From contig JAFEMH010000524.1 of NCBI GenBank assembly GCA_022495995.1, positions 186,001 to 250,000 on the forward strand: a DNA stretch of 64,000 nucleotides. Direction: 5' to 3'. Shown here piece after piece: positions 32,413 to 42,997 of this stretch. How positions within the stretch are numbered: the stretch's first letter is position 1; the number at the start of each line of letters is the position of its first letter. The notes under the pieces were generated by a model. That model worked only from the letters and a program-made list of their open reading frames with translations. It was not told where the DNA came from and made no database searches. This DNA comes from Adenophora triphylla var. japonica (taxonomy: Eukaryota; Streptophyta; Magnoliopsida; Asterales; Campanulaceae). The position numbers and the translations under genes were made by a program.

Positions 32413-33320
32413 TGGCTGAACGAGGAAGCGTTGTTCGTGGTGGACTTGGTGGTCGATGGAGCAGCCGTGCAGCGGAGCCCCAAGAAGATGACCATTAGTA
32501 CAGACGACGCCGTCGCAATATCGAGATGGATGAGATACGAAGAAGGATTCAAATACTCCAGACCCGCTTGGATCGCAGAGAAAAGATTCTAGCGATGAGG
32601 GGTTCAGATCCGGTTGTTCCAGCCGAGGAAAAGGAGTACTATCAAGAGGGGATGGATTCCCTCGGCCAAAATCATGGACTTCATGATAGGTATGCAGCTA
32701 ACCATTCGAGGAATGACGATATAAGGATCGAAATTCCGAAAATCGAAGGTAAGGCAATTCCTAATGATTCTTGGGTTGATACTGTTGGTTTTAAAGAGGG
32801 CCTTTTTGTCGAATCTTCAAGTGCGGAAAACCTTGCTGATTGGTCAAAACCCCCTCTGTTTGATTCAAATCTGAAAGAATCGATTGATTCTTGGATTGAT
32901 ATTGTTGGTTCTAAAGAGGGTTTTGTGATCGATTCTTCAAGGCAAGAAAATCTTGTCTATTGGTCCAAATCACCTATTTATGATGAGTTCAATTGTGATA
33001 TTTCGAAGCCAGATTATACTTTTGGTGCGAAAATTGAACATTCTGAACCTATTGTTACTGTTTCTGAATATCAATCGCCTGCCCAAAGCGGTGTTCTTTT
33101 TGTTGAAAACCAATTGAGGTGGGAGTTTGAAATTATTCATCCTTATAAAGACCCCTTTGATGTTGATTGTGCAAATCTTTCGGCTCCTTGGTTCGTCAAA
33201 AGATTGATCATTGAATATTTCATCTCAACACAATGGTGCGATTGGATGGATGTTGTCACGAAGGCATTGAAGTTTAGAGTTTGTCAAGGGTACATAATTC
33301 CTTTTGCTGATGGATTTTGA
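32413..33320 (+). pseudogene. Unit A ORF: gag-like N-terminus plus conserved C-terminal domain
   Basis: The likely original start is the ATG at 32413, 29 bp after the primer site (MAERGSVVRGGLGG). A TAG at about 32476 interrupts it, and the frame is then open to 33320. Features in order: an arginine-rich stretch, a coiled-coil-like EIRRRIQILQTRLDRRE, a DDIRIEIPKIEGK segment, two tandem related blocks (SWVDTVGFKEGLFVESS and SWIDIVGSKEGFVIDSS, each followed by WSKPPLFD or WSKSPIYDE), then DPFDVDCAN...CDWMDVVTKALKFRVCQGY. The last block matches unit B. Function unknown; probably a gag remnant fused to the 3' end of a gypsy ORF. Confidence 0.65.
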
Positions 33321-33669
33321 ATCTTACGGGTTATCGTGGTGTTCCTATCGAGGGTATTGACTCGAGGACGAGTCGTTTCTAAGGAGGGGAGGATGATGCA
33401 GTATGATATGGGCTTCAGAGCAACAACAACAAAACAAAGGAGGCAGTCTGAGCTTGAGGCGGGCACCTCATGTAATCCCAGGCGGGCGCCTGGCCATCAG
33501 ACGGGAGGCTCAGCAGGCAACGCAAACATCAGCAACGCAAACTTCAGTTGGCGCAAAAACATCAGAAACGGGCTTCAGTGTTGGATGGTTGTTGGGCCTT
33601 AAGTTTTTATGGTTTTATTTTAATATTAAGTTAGGGTATTTTAGTACTTTCTTTTAAAAGTTGTATTAG

Positions 33670-35423
33670 AAGAGATGCTAAGAAAGCAGTAAGAGACGCA
33701 ACAGCAAAGGTGAATCAGAAACTTTATGATAAGTTGGATACAAAAGAAGGGGAAATGGACATCTACAGACTCGCTCGTATGAGGGATAAGAGGATACGAG
33801 ATATTGGGACGGTTAAATGTGTGAAGGATGTAGACCAAAGAGTTCTAGTAGGGGATAAAGAGATAAAAGATAGATGGAGTTCGTACTTTGATACCTTGTT
33901 CAATGGCGGTCAAGAGCAGGATATTGGAGATTTAAATATCTCTTCGAGTATGGTTAATCGAGATTTTATGCGGAGAATTCAGAAGAGTGGAGTGGAAATG
34001 GCAATGAAAAAGATGAGATTGAAGAAAGCTGTAGGACAGGATGGTATACCAATTGAGGTTTGGAGATGTTTCGGGGAGAGGGGAATAGATTGGTTAACAA
34101 CGTTATTTAACAAGATATGGAGAGTTAACACAATTCCATTGGAGTGGCGGAAGAGTACTCTGATCCCTTTGTATAAGAACAAAGGTGATGTCCAAGATTG
34201 TGCCAACTATCGGGGGATCAAACTAATGAGCCATACTATGAAACTTTGGGAAAGAGTGATTGCACAAAGGCTGAGAAAAATTGTGGATATTTCGGACAAC
34301 CAATTTGGGTTTATGCCGGGAAGATCGACTATGGAGGCAATATATCTTATGAGACAAACCATGGAGAAATATCGGGATCAAAAGAAAGATTTGCATATGG
34401 TTTTCATTGATTTGGAGAAGGCGTATGATAAAGTGCCAAGAGAGGTACTTTGGTGGGAATTAGCAAAGAAGGGTGTTTCAAAGAAATATATTGATATTAT
34501 CAAGGACATGTATAATGGAGTTAGTACTTGTGTACAGACTAGTGTTGGGAAGACTGAAGAGTTCCCTATAAAGATTGGAGTGCACCAAGATGATATACCA
34601 AAGTGTATGTTGTTCGCAGATGATATTGTGCTGATTGATGAGACAAGAGAGGGTGTTGAAAGTAAATTGGAGTTGTGGAGACACACTTTGGAATCTCGAG
34701 GTTTTCGATTAAGTAGAAGCAAGACTGAATATTTGGAGTGTAAGTTTAGCAGAGTTGGAAGTAGGGAGGCAGGGGCGGTCACATTTGATGGAAATATTAT
34801 CCAAGCTTCTGAGTTTTTTCGCTATCTTGGATCCATTATCCAAAAGAATGGAGAATTAGATGGAGATGTAGCTCATAGGATTAAAGCAGGTTGGTTGAAG
34901 TGGAAGAGTGCCACAGGGTTTCTATGTGATCGCGGCATGCCCAATAGATTAAAGGGAAAATTCTACCGCACGGCAATTAGGCCGGCATTGCTTTACGGTA
35001 CCGAATGTTGGGCCGTGAAATAGTGTCACGTGCATAAGATGAATGTGGCGGAGATGCGTATGCTTCGATGGATGTGCGGTCATATAAGAAATGATCGATT
35101 GGGGAATGAGGTGATCAGAGGTAAAGTAGGAGTTGCGCCCATTGAGGATAAAATGAGGGAAAATCGTCTAAGGTGGTTTGGACATGTGAGAAGGAGACCG
35201 AGTGATGCACCGGTTAGGAGGCCGGAACAGTGGAGAGATGATAAAATGGCGAGGGGTAGGGGAAGACCCAAACAAACTTGGATTAGAGTAATTGAAAATG
35301 ATATGAGTTTACTTGGAGTGGATGAAAGTATGGTGATGAAGGGGCCGGAGTGGAGGGCAAAAATCCAGGGGTTGATTTTTTTATTTTTTTTTGATTTTTT
35401 GATTTTGATTTTGATTTGTATGT

Positions 35424-35454
<31 letters not shown>

Positions 35455-35509
35455 TTTGTTTATTTATTTATTTATTATTATTTTTTTCAACAACCTTTTT
35501 TCACGATGA
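33670..35509 (+). pseudogene. LINE reverse transcriptase fragment
   Basis: Non-LTR reverse transcriptase (RVT_1) with YRGIKLMSHTMKLWERVI, NQFGFMPGRST, the first catalytic motif FIDLEKAYDKVPR and the catalytic box MLFADDIVLIDETREG, followed by the RTE-typical tail [14 protein letters not shown] and [12 protein letters not shown]. After GVHQ the usual block between the two catalytic motifs (around the conserved SPYLF) is absent, an in-frame deletion of some 20 residues. A TAG at about 35023 splits the tail from the core. The product cannot be an active polymerase. Confidence 0.92.
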
Positions 35510-35559
35510 CATATGAGGATTCATGTTACTCGACCCCAAATTATTTTGGGACTAAGGCT

Positions 35560-35591
<32 letters not shown>
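33670..35591 (+). mobile_element. 5'-truncated RTE-type LINE inserted in unit A LTR 2
   Basis: The insertion is bounded by GTTGTATTAG at 33660-33669 and 35592-35601, a 10 bp duplication; the uninterrupted LTR 1 has a single copy at the same place. It starts inside the coding region, so the endonuclease is missing, and ends in a (TTG)n tail after 'attattttgggactaaggc', the usual 3' end of plant RTE elements. A (TTTA)n run lies at 35418-35480 in the 3' part. Orientation is plus. Confidence 0.93.
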
Positions 35592-35596
<5 letters not shown>

Positions 35597-35601
35597 ATTA
35601 G

Positions 35602-35772
35602 GGTTTGATAGGATTCTAGAACATTCTTAGATTAGTATTTAAACAATGTTAGGGTTATGTTTTGATTCAGACTTTGATTATATGAAATATAAAAAGAAAA
35701 GCTTGAAGCTTTCGAAATTGTTTCTTGTCATTTTTCGTTCGGTCATTCTAATCTCTAGCCTAGTCGGCATCA
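35602..35772 (+). repeat. Unit A 3' LTR, right part
   Basis: Continues LTR 2 after the LINE and matches 32211-32381. Ends GGCATCA at 35772, followed by TCATC. Confidence 0.92.
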
Positions 35773-35879
35773 TCATCATTAAAAAGTTTGCCAAGTACAA
35801 TGCGCTACCTCCATTTTATCTTTAAGAGGTTCAAAAATTAAGTGAGTTCAATAATTAAGAAAATGTCATTTCTATATTA
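35773..35879. other. Flanking DNA, no gene
   Basis: AT-rich sequence after the composite insertion. With the TCATC copy removed it joins smoothly to the sequence left of 30209. Confidence 0.5.
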
Positions 35880-35881
35880 AA

Positions 35882-36618
35882 ATATTTTGAGTGGGGTAGA
35901 AGAGAAAGAACTCCCCCAAGGAATAGACAGAGGACTCACTCTAAGAGGGAGCTCCATCAAGAGGAGATACAGAAGTCTAATTCTATCTCTCATCAAAGAG
36001 GCGACCTGGATGTTAGGAAGCTTCTCAATCTGAAAAAGGAGGTTAGATGACATGGAGGCAGATCTGAAGGCAATAGATGGCAAGGTCGAACGAAATGATT
36101 GTACTCTTCGACCCTTGGCTAAGGACATGCTCAACAAAGGTCCACCTGCAGGGTTCAAGTTGCCCGTGCTAGAAAAATATTCAGGCACGACCAATGCATT
36201 GAATCACAAGCAACACTTTGAGGCAACTATGTGTTTAGTCTCCTCTGAGGATGATGTGCTATGCAAGGCATTAACTAGCACCTTCACAGGTGCAGCACTG
36301 ACTTGGTTTCGCGGTCTATCAATTGGCTGCATTATCATGGATTTATATGAGGAGGAAGTTCTTGGAGAGATTCTACACAACTGGGGCTCGTAAGAAGACG
36401 GACACCGACCTAAACAACATGACTCATGGTAAGACAGAAAGTACCATGAGTTACTTTACAAGTTTTAAGGAGTTGGTCGGCCAAATAGAAGAGGACCTCA
36501 GGGATAGGGAAGTTATTAACTACTTCATAAATGGGGTGTCCTCACCTGATTTGGATTATGAACTCCAATTTAGTAGAGCGACCACGAGGAAGGAATTGTT
36601 TGAAAGGGCCTATGATGT
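35882..36618 (+). pseudogene. Tat-like gag, first part
   Basis: Retrotrans_gag-type sequence: FKLPVLEKYSGTTNALNHK, FTGAALTWFRGL, a frameshift near 36330, then FLERFYTTGARKKTDTDLN, ESTMSYFTSFKELVGQI and VINYFINGV. The open stretch before the apparent ATG at 36052 (parts read RRERTPPRNRQRTHSK) is in another frame and ends in TGA, so the N-terminus is also broken. The sequence is cut at 36619 by the nested element. Confidence 0.88.
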
Positions 36619-38178
36619 TGATGCCGGAAAACGCAACGGAAAGGAAAAGTCTGTAAAAATGGATAGAATGCTCACCACTTCAAGGAATCCACCTTGGAGA
36701 TACAGGGCATAAACAACTCACCATTCAACGGAATCCACCGAAGAGATACAGGGTTGTGTGTTCACCACTAAACGAAATCCATCGAATAGATACAAAACAA
36801 TAAAAGATGGCACAAAGCTCAACTTTATATTTTTATCAACTAAAAAATTCAACTCCCTTACAATGATAATTTGTAAGCTATTTATAGACTATTTGGAACA
36901 TCCCTCCAAACTTAGGAATTATTAAAATATGAAAGGAATAAGTCTTATAATTAATTACATATAGATAAGATAGATGATATATCCAATGATTCATGAAACT
37001 CAAGAAAATAGTAAAAATTCGGATGTATGCGTCTCTTTGACTGTCCTTTGGTAAAACAGTCATAACTCTCTATAGAAAAATCCAAATGCTGATCCTAAAA
37101 GTGCTGTAGAAACTAAACACAAAGACCTTTCCAATGATATATTATTTGTAATGTTTGGCTGAGGATATTGATAGAAACAGTCGGTTCAATTGGACAGACT
37201 TTGTTGAGTTTGTCAAATACCAACCATTCGGTTCCCGCATCATTCTCCCTTGGTTGGAGAAAATTCGTCCTCAAATTTTAATGTGAAAACGAATCTTGAA
37301 ATCATATATCTTATATCGAATGTCGGCATTGTGCTTACATGAAGAAGAAAATGTAGTTTGTCTTGAAAATGACCAATTGTACTCCCTTGACAATAGCTCA
37401 TCATCATGAGCATGCTCCCTTTCCACTTGTGGATCTTCAACAACACAAGGAACATGTGAGAAATATTCTCCTCCAATTGTCTCAATTGACTTGTCACTCT
37501 CTTCATCATAGATTGGTGGTGAAGACCAATCACCAATTGGTTGCATAGAAATTGAACTGGTAAATGGCCAATAAAGATCCGCCATTTCTATTTAGAAAGA
37601 ACAATATTTTTTAAGATATTTTTTTTATAATAAAATGAGATGGAAACAAATTTGATGATGGAGAAAGAGAGATGAAAAGGATGATGAAAGGGATAAAATG
37701 ATATCTTTACCAAAACAAGGAAATCCTGGTTTCGGCTATGATACCACTTGATGTCGGAAAACACAACGGAAAGGAAAATTCTTTAAAAACGGATAGAATG
37801 CTCACCACTCCAAGGAATCCACCTCGGAGATACGTACAGGGCATAAACAACTCACCACTCAACGGAATCCATCGAAGAGATACAGGGTTGTGTGTTCACC
37901 ACTAAACAGAATCCACCGAATAGATACGGAACAATAAAAGATGGCAAAAAGCTCAACTTTATATTTTTATCAACTCAAAAATTCAACTTCCCTTACAATG
38001 ATAATTTGTAGGCTATTTATAGACTATTTGGAACATCCCTCCAAACTTAGGAATCATTAAAATATGAAAGGAATAAGTCTTATAATTAATTACATATAGA
38101 TAAGATAGATGATATATCCAATGATTCATGAAACTCAAGAAAATAGTCAAAATTCGGATGTATGCGTCTCTTTGACTG
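36619..38178 (-). mobile_element. Gypsy-derived LTR element without polymerase (unit C), nested in gag
   Basis: Minus-strand element. The left (3') LTR is about 36619-37242 (TGATGCCGG...CGCATCA), with a purine-rich tract just inside it. The right (5') LTR starts at 37749 (TGATGTCGG) and is cut at about 38178 after 430 of roughly 624 bp. A primer site variant TGGTATCATAGCC lies at 37733-37745. The interior is only about 500 bp and carries one small ORF. The right LTR truncation coincides with loss of part of the host gag, so a deletion followed insertion. No target duplication remains. Confidence 0.82.
37240..37585 (-). pseudogene. Unit C small ORF
   Basis: About 104 residues on the minus strand from 37585 (MADLYWPFTSSIS). 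It has a GDWSSPPIYDEE motif like those in units A and B. Another frame ends in LKFEDEFSPTKGE next to the polypurine tract, the sequence gypsy elements commonly have just before the 3' LTR. Most of the conserved C-terminal block is absent. Function unknown. Confidence 0.5.
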
Positions 38179-38618
38179 CCTTTTTCAAGTATTGCGAGTT
38201 CCACAAACACATTGGCCATACAACTGAGGAATGTATGAGTGTGAAAAGGATCATCCAAAAGTGGGTGAACGAAGGCAGGTTGGATAGATTTGTGAAGGGA
38301 GATCGTCCTGCAGGGGGAGATCGACCTACTAGAGGAGTACCAGAACCCAGGGAGCCAAGTTTGACTCTAAGGGTGATAGCTGAGGAAACGAGCAACACCG
38401 CCCTCAAGCATAAGATCTTCCAGTTGAGCAAGTATCCATACGTCCCACACAGAAGCTATGTCCAAGATAAGGTGATCAGTTTTTATCCGTACGAGTTGGC
38501 TACTAGCGTGACAGCAAGGGAGCAAATATTGGTGATTCCAGGGCTCATTAACGTCAGGAAGAATTTTGGTCGACAAAGGGGCCTGCAAGGACATCCTTTA
38601 CTACAAAACCTTCCTTGA
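38179..38618 (+). pseudogene. Tat-like gag, C-terminal part
   Basis: Resumes after the nested element with FKYCEFHKHIGHTTEECMSVK (a CCHC-like zinc-binding motif, C-x2-[E/F]...H...C) and IIQKWVNEGRLDRFVKG, the usual end of Tat gag. Some gag between the two parts has been lost. Confidence 0.85.
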
Positions 38619-39126
38619 TATGCGTTTGAGAGATGTTTGATTGTCACCTTACTCTGGTGGACATGAAGGCTTCACCAACCACAGGGTCGACGCAAAGGGT
38701 CAGATTGAGCTAGAAGAGGACATCGGACAACACCCTATGAGGACCACAGCTAAAGTAACATTTATAGTAATTGACGTTATAAAGGATTACCATACTATTC
38801 TAGTAATACCTGGACAGGTCGTCATATGAATGGTGCCCTCCATCCCTCATCAAAGGGTCAAGTTCCCTATCATGCTCGGATTTGGTTGCGCGTTAAGCAT
38901 GGCAAGCGAGTATTTCAATCACGTGCTTCGATCCAATAAAAAGAGGGAGTTGGAGATAGACACTCCAAAAGCTAGCTGGAAATTTTCAAAGTCTGTCATC
39001 ACAACTTCCAGGTTAGCTCCGATTCAGTGTGTAGAAGAAGGAATGGACTTATTGCTAGAAAAGGCGACCTATCCTTCACATGACCTTCTCATGACTGAGC
39101 TGACATGTCCCTCTGAAAGCGCATAA
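38558..39126 (+). pseudogene. Tat-like aspartic protease, inactive
   Basis: The frame around 38570-38640 reads VDKGACKDILYY, where Tat proteases normally have the D-x-G-S-S active site, so catalytic positions are altered. A TGA follows MRLRDV. Downstream pieces (HEGFTNHRVDAKGQIEL, then TFIVIDVIKDYHTILV and a stop near 38829) are ordinary protease and linker sequence. Confidence 0.8.
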
Positions 39127-39144
39127 GTTGCACTAGATACAGTT

Positions 39145-39997
39145 TTGGTCGATCAGATCATCATTGGCGACCTATGCCTCCAGATCAACCAAAACTCAGG
39201 GGCTACCAGTGGGGAAGTTATTGCCGAACTAGATGATATGATCGAGGTAGAAGCTCCACACTTGGGTGCCGAGAAAAGAAAGAGGGTCAGAGAAATCATC
39301 ACTAAAACCCTAAAGTTTAGGGATGGCCCGGAGTTAGAGCCAGTGGACGAGCTAGAGGAGATAGAAGTCAACCCATATTATCCCGATCGGAAAATCAAGA
39401 TAGGTAGGCAGTTGTCATCAGAAGAAAAGGTTGAAATAACTAACCTATTGAAAGAAAGTACAAACGTCTTTGCTTGGAGGGTAGAGACATGACGGGAGTC
39501 AAGGAAGAGGTCGCAGTGCACCGCCTTGATGTCAACCCCACCATGAAATTCAAAAGCCAGAAGTTGAGGATTTTTGCTCGCGACAAGGAGATAGCTATAA
39601 AGCAAGAGGTCGACAAGCTTCTCATTACAGGTATTATCAAGGAGGCATCCTACACTACTTGGCTAGCAAATGTGGTGACTGTTAAGAAGGCCAATGGGAA
39701 GTGGAGGATGTGTGTCGACTTCACAGACTCAAACTTGGCATGGTATCACTGAGGGGTATTGAAGCCAATCCAGAGAAGATCAAGGCCTTAGTGTAAATGC
39801 AGGAACCTACGTTCATCAAGAAAGTTCAACGCTTGAATGGTAGGGTCACTGTTTTGGGTCGCTTTATAGCCAATTCAGCTGAGAGGTCTCTCCTCTTCTT
39901 CAAAACCTTGAGGGGGACGAAAATCTTTGAGTGGACGGCCGAATGTTCCTCGTCATTCCAACAACTCAAAGATTACCTCGCCATTCCACCATTTTAG
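39145..39997 (+). pseudogene. Tat-like reverse transcriptase with core deletion
   Basis: Begins with the linker NPYYPDRKIKIGRQLSSEEK and KESTNVFAWRV, shifts frame at about 39480, then has HRLDVNP and GIIKEASYTTWLANVVTVKK and GKWRMCVDFTD. At about 39738-39752 it jumps directly to RGIEANPEKIKAL, which normally lies well after the YxDD box. The catalytic YIDD region and palm domain are therefore deleted. The thumb/connection piece (RLNGRVTVLGRFIANSAERSL) continues to 39997. Confidence 0.88.
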
Positions 39998-40052
39998 TAG
40001 CCCGGTTCAAGGTGAAAGCTTCTACGTCTACCTATCAGCTAGAGATTGAGCA

Positions 40053-41179
40053 GTGGTTGCAGTTTTGGTCAGAGAGGAGAAAGGCATTCAAAAACAAATT
40101 TATTATTTAAGAAAGGCTTTGTCCGACGTAGAAGGTAGGTACTACAATGCAGAAAAAGTAGCTTATCCCTTGGTGATAGGAGCTAGGAAGCTGCAAGCTT
40201 ACATCTCTTCTCACCCCATTGTCATGCCGACTAATGCTCCCCTGAGAAAGATATTACATAAGCCAGAAAGCTCAGGTCGACTACTCAACTAGTCTATAGA
40301 GTTGACAGAGTTCGACATCGAGTACATGCCTTAAAAACCTTGCAATCACAACTTCTGGTTGACTTTTTAGTCGAGCTTACATTCACTAAAGAGGATAACG
40401 CGTAGACTACTCCAAGAAAAAGCTTGAAAGGGAAAGAGCCATCAAGCCGACAGACAGTGAGTTTACCTGATGATTGCTGGAGAGTTTACTCGGATGGGTC
40501 TACTACAAAGAATGTTAGTGGAATTGGAATTATGTTGATCGAGCCAGAAAGTGGTAGGGCATTTGAAGAAGCTTTGAGGTTCAAATTTCAAGCCTCCAAC
40601 AACCAGGTCGAGTATGAGGCCTTGATCACAGCAATTGAGTATGCCAAGTGATATGGGGCGACTAAGATCGTGGTTTATTGTGACTCCCAACTGATTGTGA
40701 ATTAATTCAAAGGAGATTATAAGGTACTCAAGCCAATTCTGATCAAATATTGCGAGCTAGTGAAAAAGCTCATCCAAGACTTAGAGTTTTGGGAAATACA
40801 GAGGGTAGAGCATGAGGAAAATGAATTAGCCGATCTACTCTCCAAGCTGGCCATTTCAGATGAGCAGCATGGTCAACCAATCTTATACTTAGAGCATCCT
40901 GAATACGAAAGAGTACAGGTTCTATGCTCGGTCAACAGCTCTAAGTGTTTGATTGATGAGATGAAGGGCTACATCGAAACGGGTGAGCTACCAGCTGACG
41001 AACAGAAGGCTAGAATGATAAGGAAGAAAGCACCTAGGTTCACTATACATGGAGACACATTGTTTAGAAGGTCCTTCATCAAGCCATTGTTGAGGTGTGT
41101 TCATCCTCTAGAGGTTTCTCAGCTTTTGTTCGAGGTACATAGTGGAATATGTGGAGGACACCAAGGGGCAGAACTTTAG
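40053..41179 (+). pseudogene. Tat-like RNase H and integrase start
   Basis: The RNase H part of RT (QKQIYYLRKALSDVEGRYYNAEK) is followed by a second RNase H domain: VYSDGSTTKNVSGIGIML with the catalytic aspartate, NNQVEYEALITAIEYAK with the glutamate, YCDSQLIVN and HEENELADLLSKLA. A second, archaeal-type RNase H is a Tat-lineage mark. Stops interrupt it near 40650 and 40703. It then leads to the integrase zinc finger (HSGICGGHQGAEL). Confidence 0.85.
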
Positions 41180-42031
41180 CAGACAAGATACTTACATTGG
41201 GATATTATTGACCTCATCTACGGGAAGACGCTCATGAGTTTGTGCAGAAATGTGACAAGTGCCAAAGGTATGCCGACCTTCCAAGGCTCCTAACCACCGA
41301 GCAAACACCTGTGATTGCAGCTTCGTCGTTCGACAAGTGGGGGGTAGATTTGTTCGGACCCTTCCCACCCGCCCGTGGAAATTGTAAGTACGTGATCGTG
41401 GCTATTGACTACTTCACCAAGTGGATCGAGGCAAAACATTTGGCAAAGATAATAGAGGAAAGCGTCATCAACTTTATCCCTGATTACATTTGGTGTACTT
41501 TGGGGTGCCACATTCAATTGTTTCGGAAGATGGTTGGACGAACTGCCCTTCGCTATTTGGGCAGTCCGCACAACCACCCAGGGGCCCACTGGGGAAACCC
41601 CTTTTGCTCTTACTTTTGGGTCGAAGGCCATGAAACTTGCCGAGCTACGAATTCCAACAGCAAGGTTAGATTTGTTTGATTAGAGCCAAAATGAATCCAA
41701 CAGATTGATCGACCTGGACCTATTGGAGGGAAAATGGATGACTGCCCAACTGAGAATGGTCAATTATAAGTAGTAGACTAAGGGGTATCATTACAAGAAG
41801 GTCAAGAAGAGGTTGTTCAATGTGGGTGATTGTGTCTTACGGGAGATCGAGGTAACTGGAAGGAAAGCTGAACAGAATAAGTTGTCTCCAAACTGGGAAG
41901 GACCCTACATCGTTACTAGAGTTGTTAATGAAGGGACCTACATGATTGGTCATCCAGAGGGCGACGAGCTGAAACATCATTGGCATACTAACCACTTAGT
42001 TAAATATTTTTTGATTGAGCTCTCTATGTAA
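41180..42031 (+). pseudogene. Tat-like integrase
   Basis: CDKCQRYADLP completes the HHCC zinc finger. The core has WGVDLFGPFPPARGNCKYVI (first aspartate) and AIDYFTKWIEA, then is scrambled from about 41490 by shifts that remove the second aspartate and glutamate contexts. The C-terminal part (FNVGDCVLREIEVTG, KLSPNWEGPYIVTRVV and HHWHTNHLVKYF) is intact and typical of Tat integrase ends. Confidence 0.85.
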
Positions 42032-42295
42032 CAATCCACTTCAAGAATAAAAAGGGGTTATCCCCAAGAAGTTATATTCACATTACTGTCTAATCACCTA
42101 CAACGTTATAAACTAGCTATAAATAACTAAATCACCCACGAACACAACTATCACGATCAAATAAGTGGTTCAGTGACCATATCAAATCAAACCAAAATTT
42201 CTATAGATAACTAAAGCTCACATTTTGCAGAAATTCTAAATGGTGATTCTGGAACACCCCACCACTCCTCTTGAGCAGAAGACTAATGATCCACT

Positions 42296-42720
42296 TTGAA
42301 ATATTAAACAGGCTCGACCAAAGTCTTAAGTCAACCTCGTTCTTAAACAGGTTCGACTGAGGACTTGTGTCTGTCTCGTTCTCTAACAGGCTCGACCAAA
42401 GTCTTAAGTCAACCTCGTTTTTAAACAGGTTCGACTGCGGACTTGTGTCAGTGTCGTTCTCAAACAGGCTCGACCAAAGTCTTAAGTCAACCTCATTCTT
42501 AAACAGGTTCAACTGAGGAATTGTGTCACTCTCGTTCTCAAACAGGCTCGAGCAAAGTCTTAAGTAAACCTTGTTCTTAAACAAGTTCGACTGAGGACTT
42601 GTGTCAGTCTCGTTCTCAAATAGGCTCAGCCAAAGTCTTAAGTAAACCTCGTTCTTAAACAGGTTCGACTGAGGACTTGAGTCAGCTTCGTTCTCAAACA
42701 AGCTCGACTAAAACCTTATT
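42296..42720 (-). repeat. 78 bp tandem repeat, about 5.5 copies
   Basis: The 'ggctcgaccaaagtcttaag' landmark recurs at 42311, 42389, 42467, 42545 and 42623, an exact 78 bp period. Because 78 is a multiple of three, the minus strand stays open as a 26-residue repeat (LFENETDTSPQSNLFKNEV and so on). Such short arrays are common in the 3' region of Tat/Ogre elements. I treat the reading frame as a by-product. Confidence 0.93.
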
Positions 42721-42997
42721 CAGCTTCTTTATTAAAATTGATCCGACTAAGATTTTGGTCGATCTCTTACTTATTCTAGTTCGACAATAAAGAAAAGAAG
42801 ATGGATCAACACAAATGATTGAAAAGTCAGCTAGCATTAAGTAGTTAGTCCCCCATAAAATGGGCTAGGACTAACCCGATCACAAAATATAATAAGTTAA
42901 AATGTCTCTCAAAAATGGGCCAAGGCATAAACAACAAAAAACAATAAACAAAAAATTGTTTGAGATTTGTTCATTACAAAAAACCTAAATATATGGA

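Larger units (their letters stand above)
31935..35772 (+). mobile_element. Gypsy-derived LTR element without polymerase (unit A), split by a LINE
   Basis: LTR 1 is 31935-32381 (447 bp, TGATGC...GCATCA). LTR 2 is 33394-33669 plus 35602-35772, also 447 bp once the LINE is excluded. The primer site TGGTATCAGAGC follows LTR 1 at 32384. A purine-rich tract (AAGGAGGGGAGGA) precedes LTR 2. The 1.0 kb interior encodes one ORF and no polymerase. The LTRs differ at scattered positions, so this insertion is older than copia-2. Its left 5 bp neighbour (ATTAA) does not match the right one (TCATC). TCATC is instead found at 30204-30208, outside unit B. Confidence 0.88.

Noticed and set aside
35030..35509. 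Separate gene of 159 residues
   Set aside because: It is the C-terminal tail of the LINE reverse transcriptase after an in-frame TAG, ending in (TTTA)n.
42201..42701. 166-residue repeat protein on the minus strand
   Set aside because: It follows from a 78 bp tandem repeat whose period is a multiple of three; no promoter or homology is visible. Kept as a low-interest finding only.
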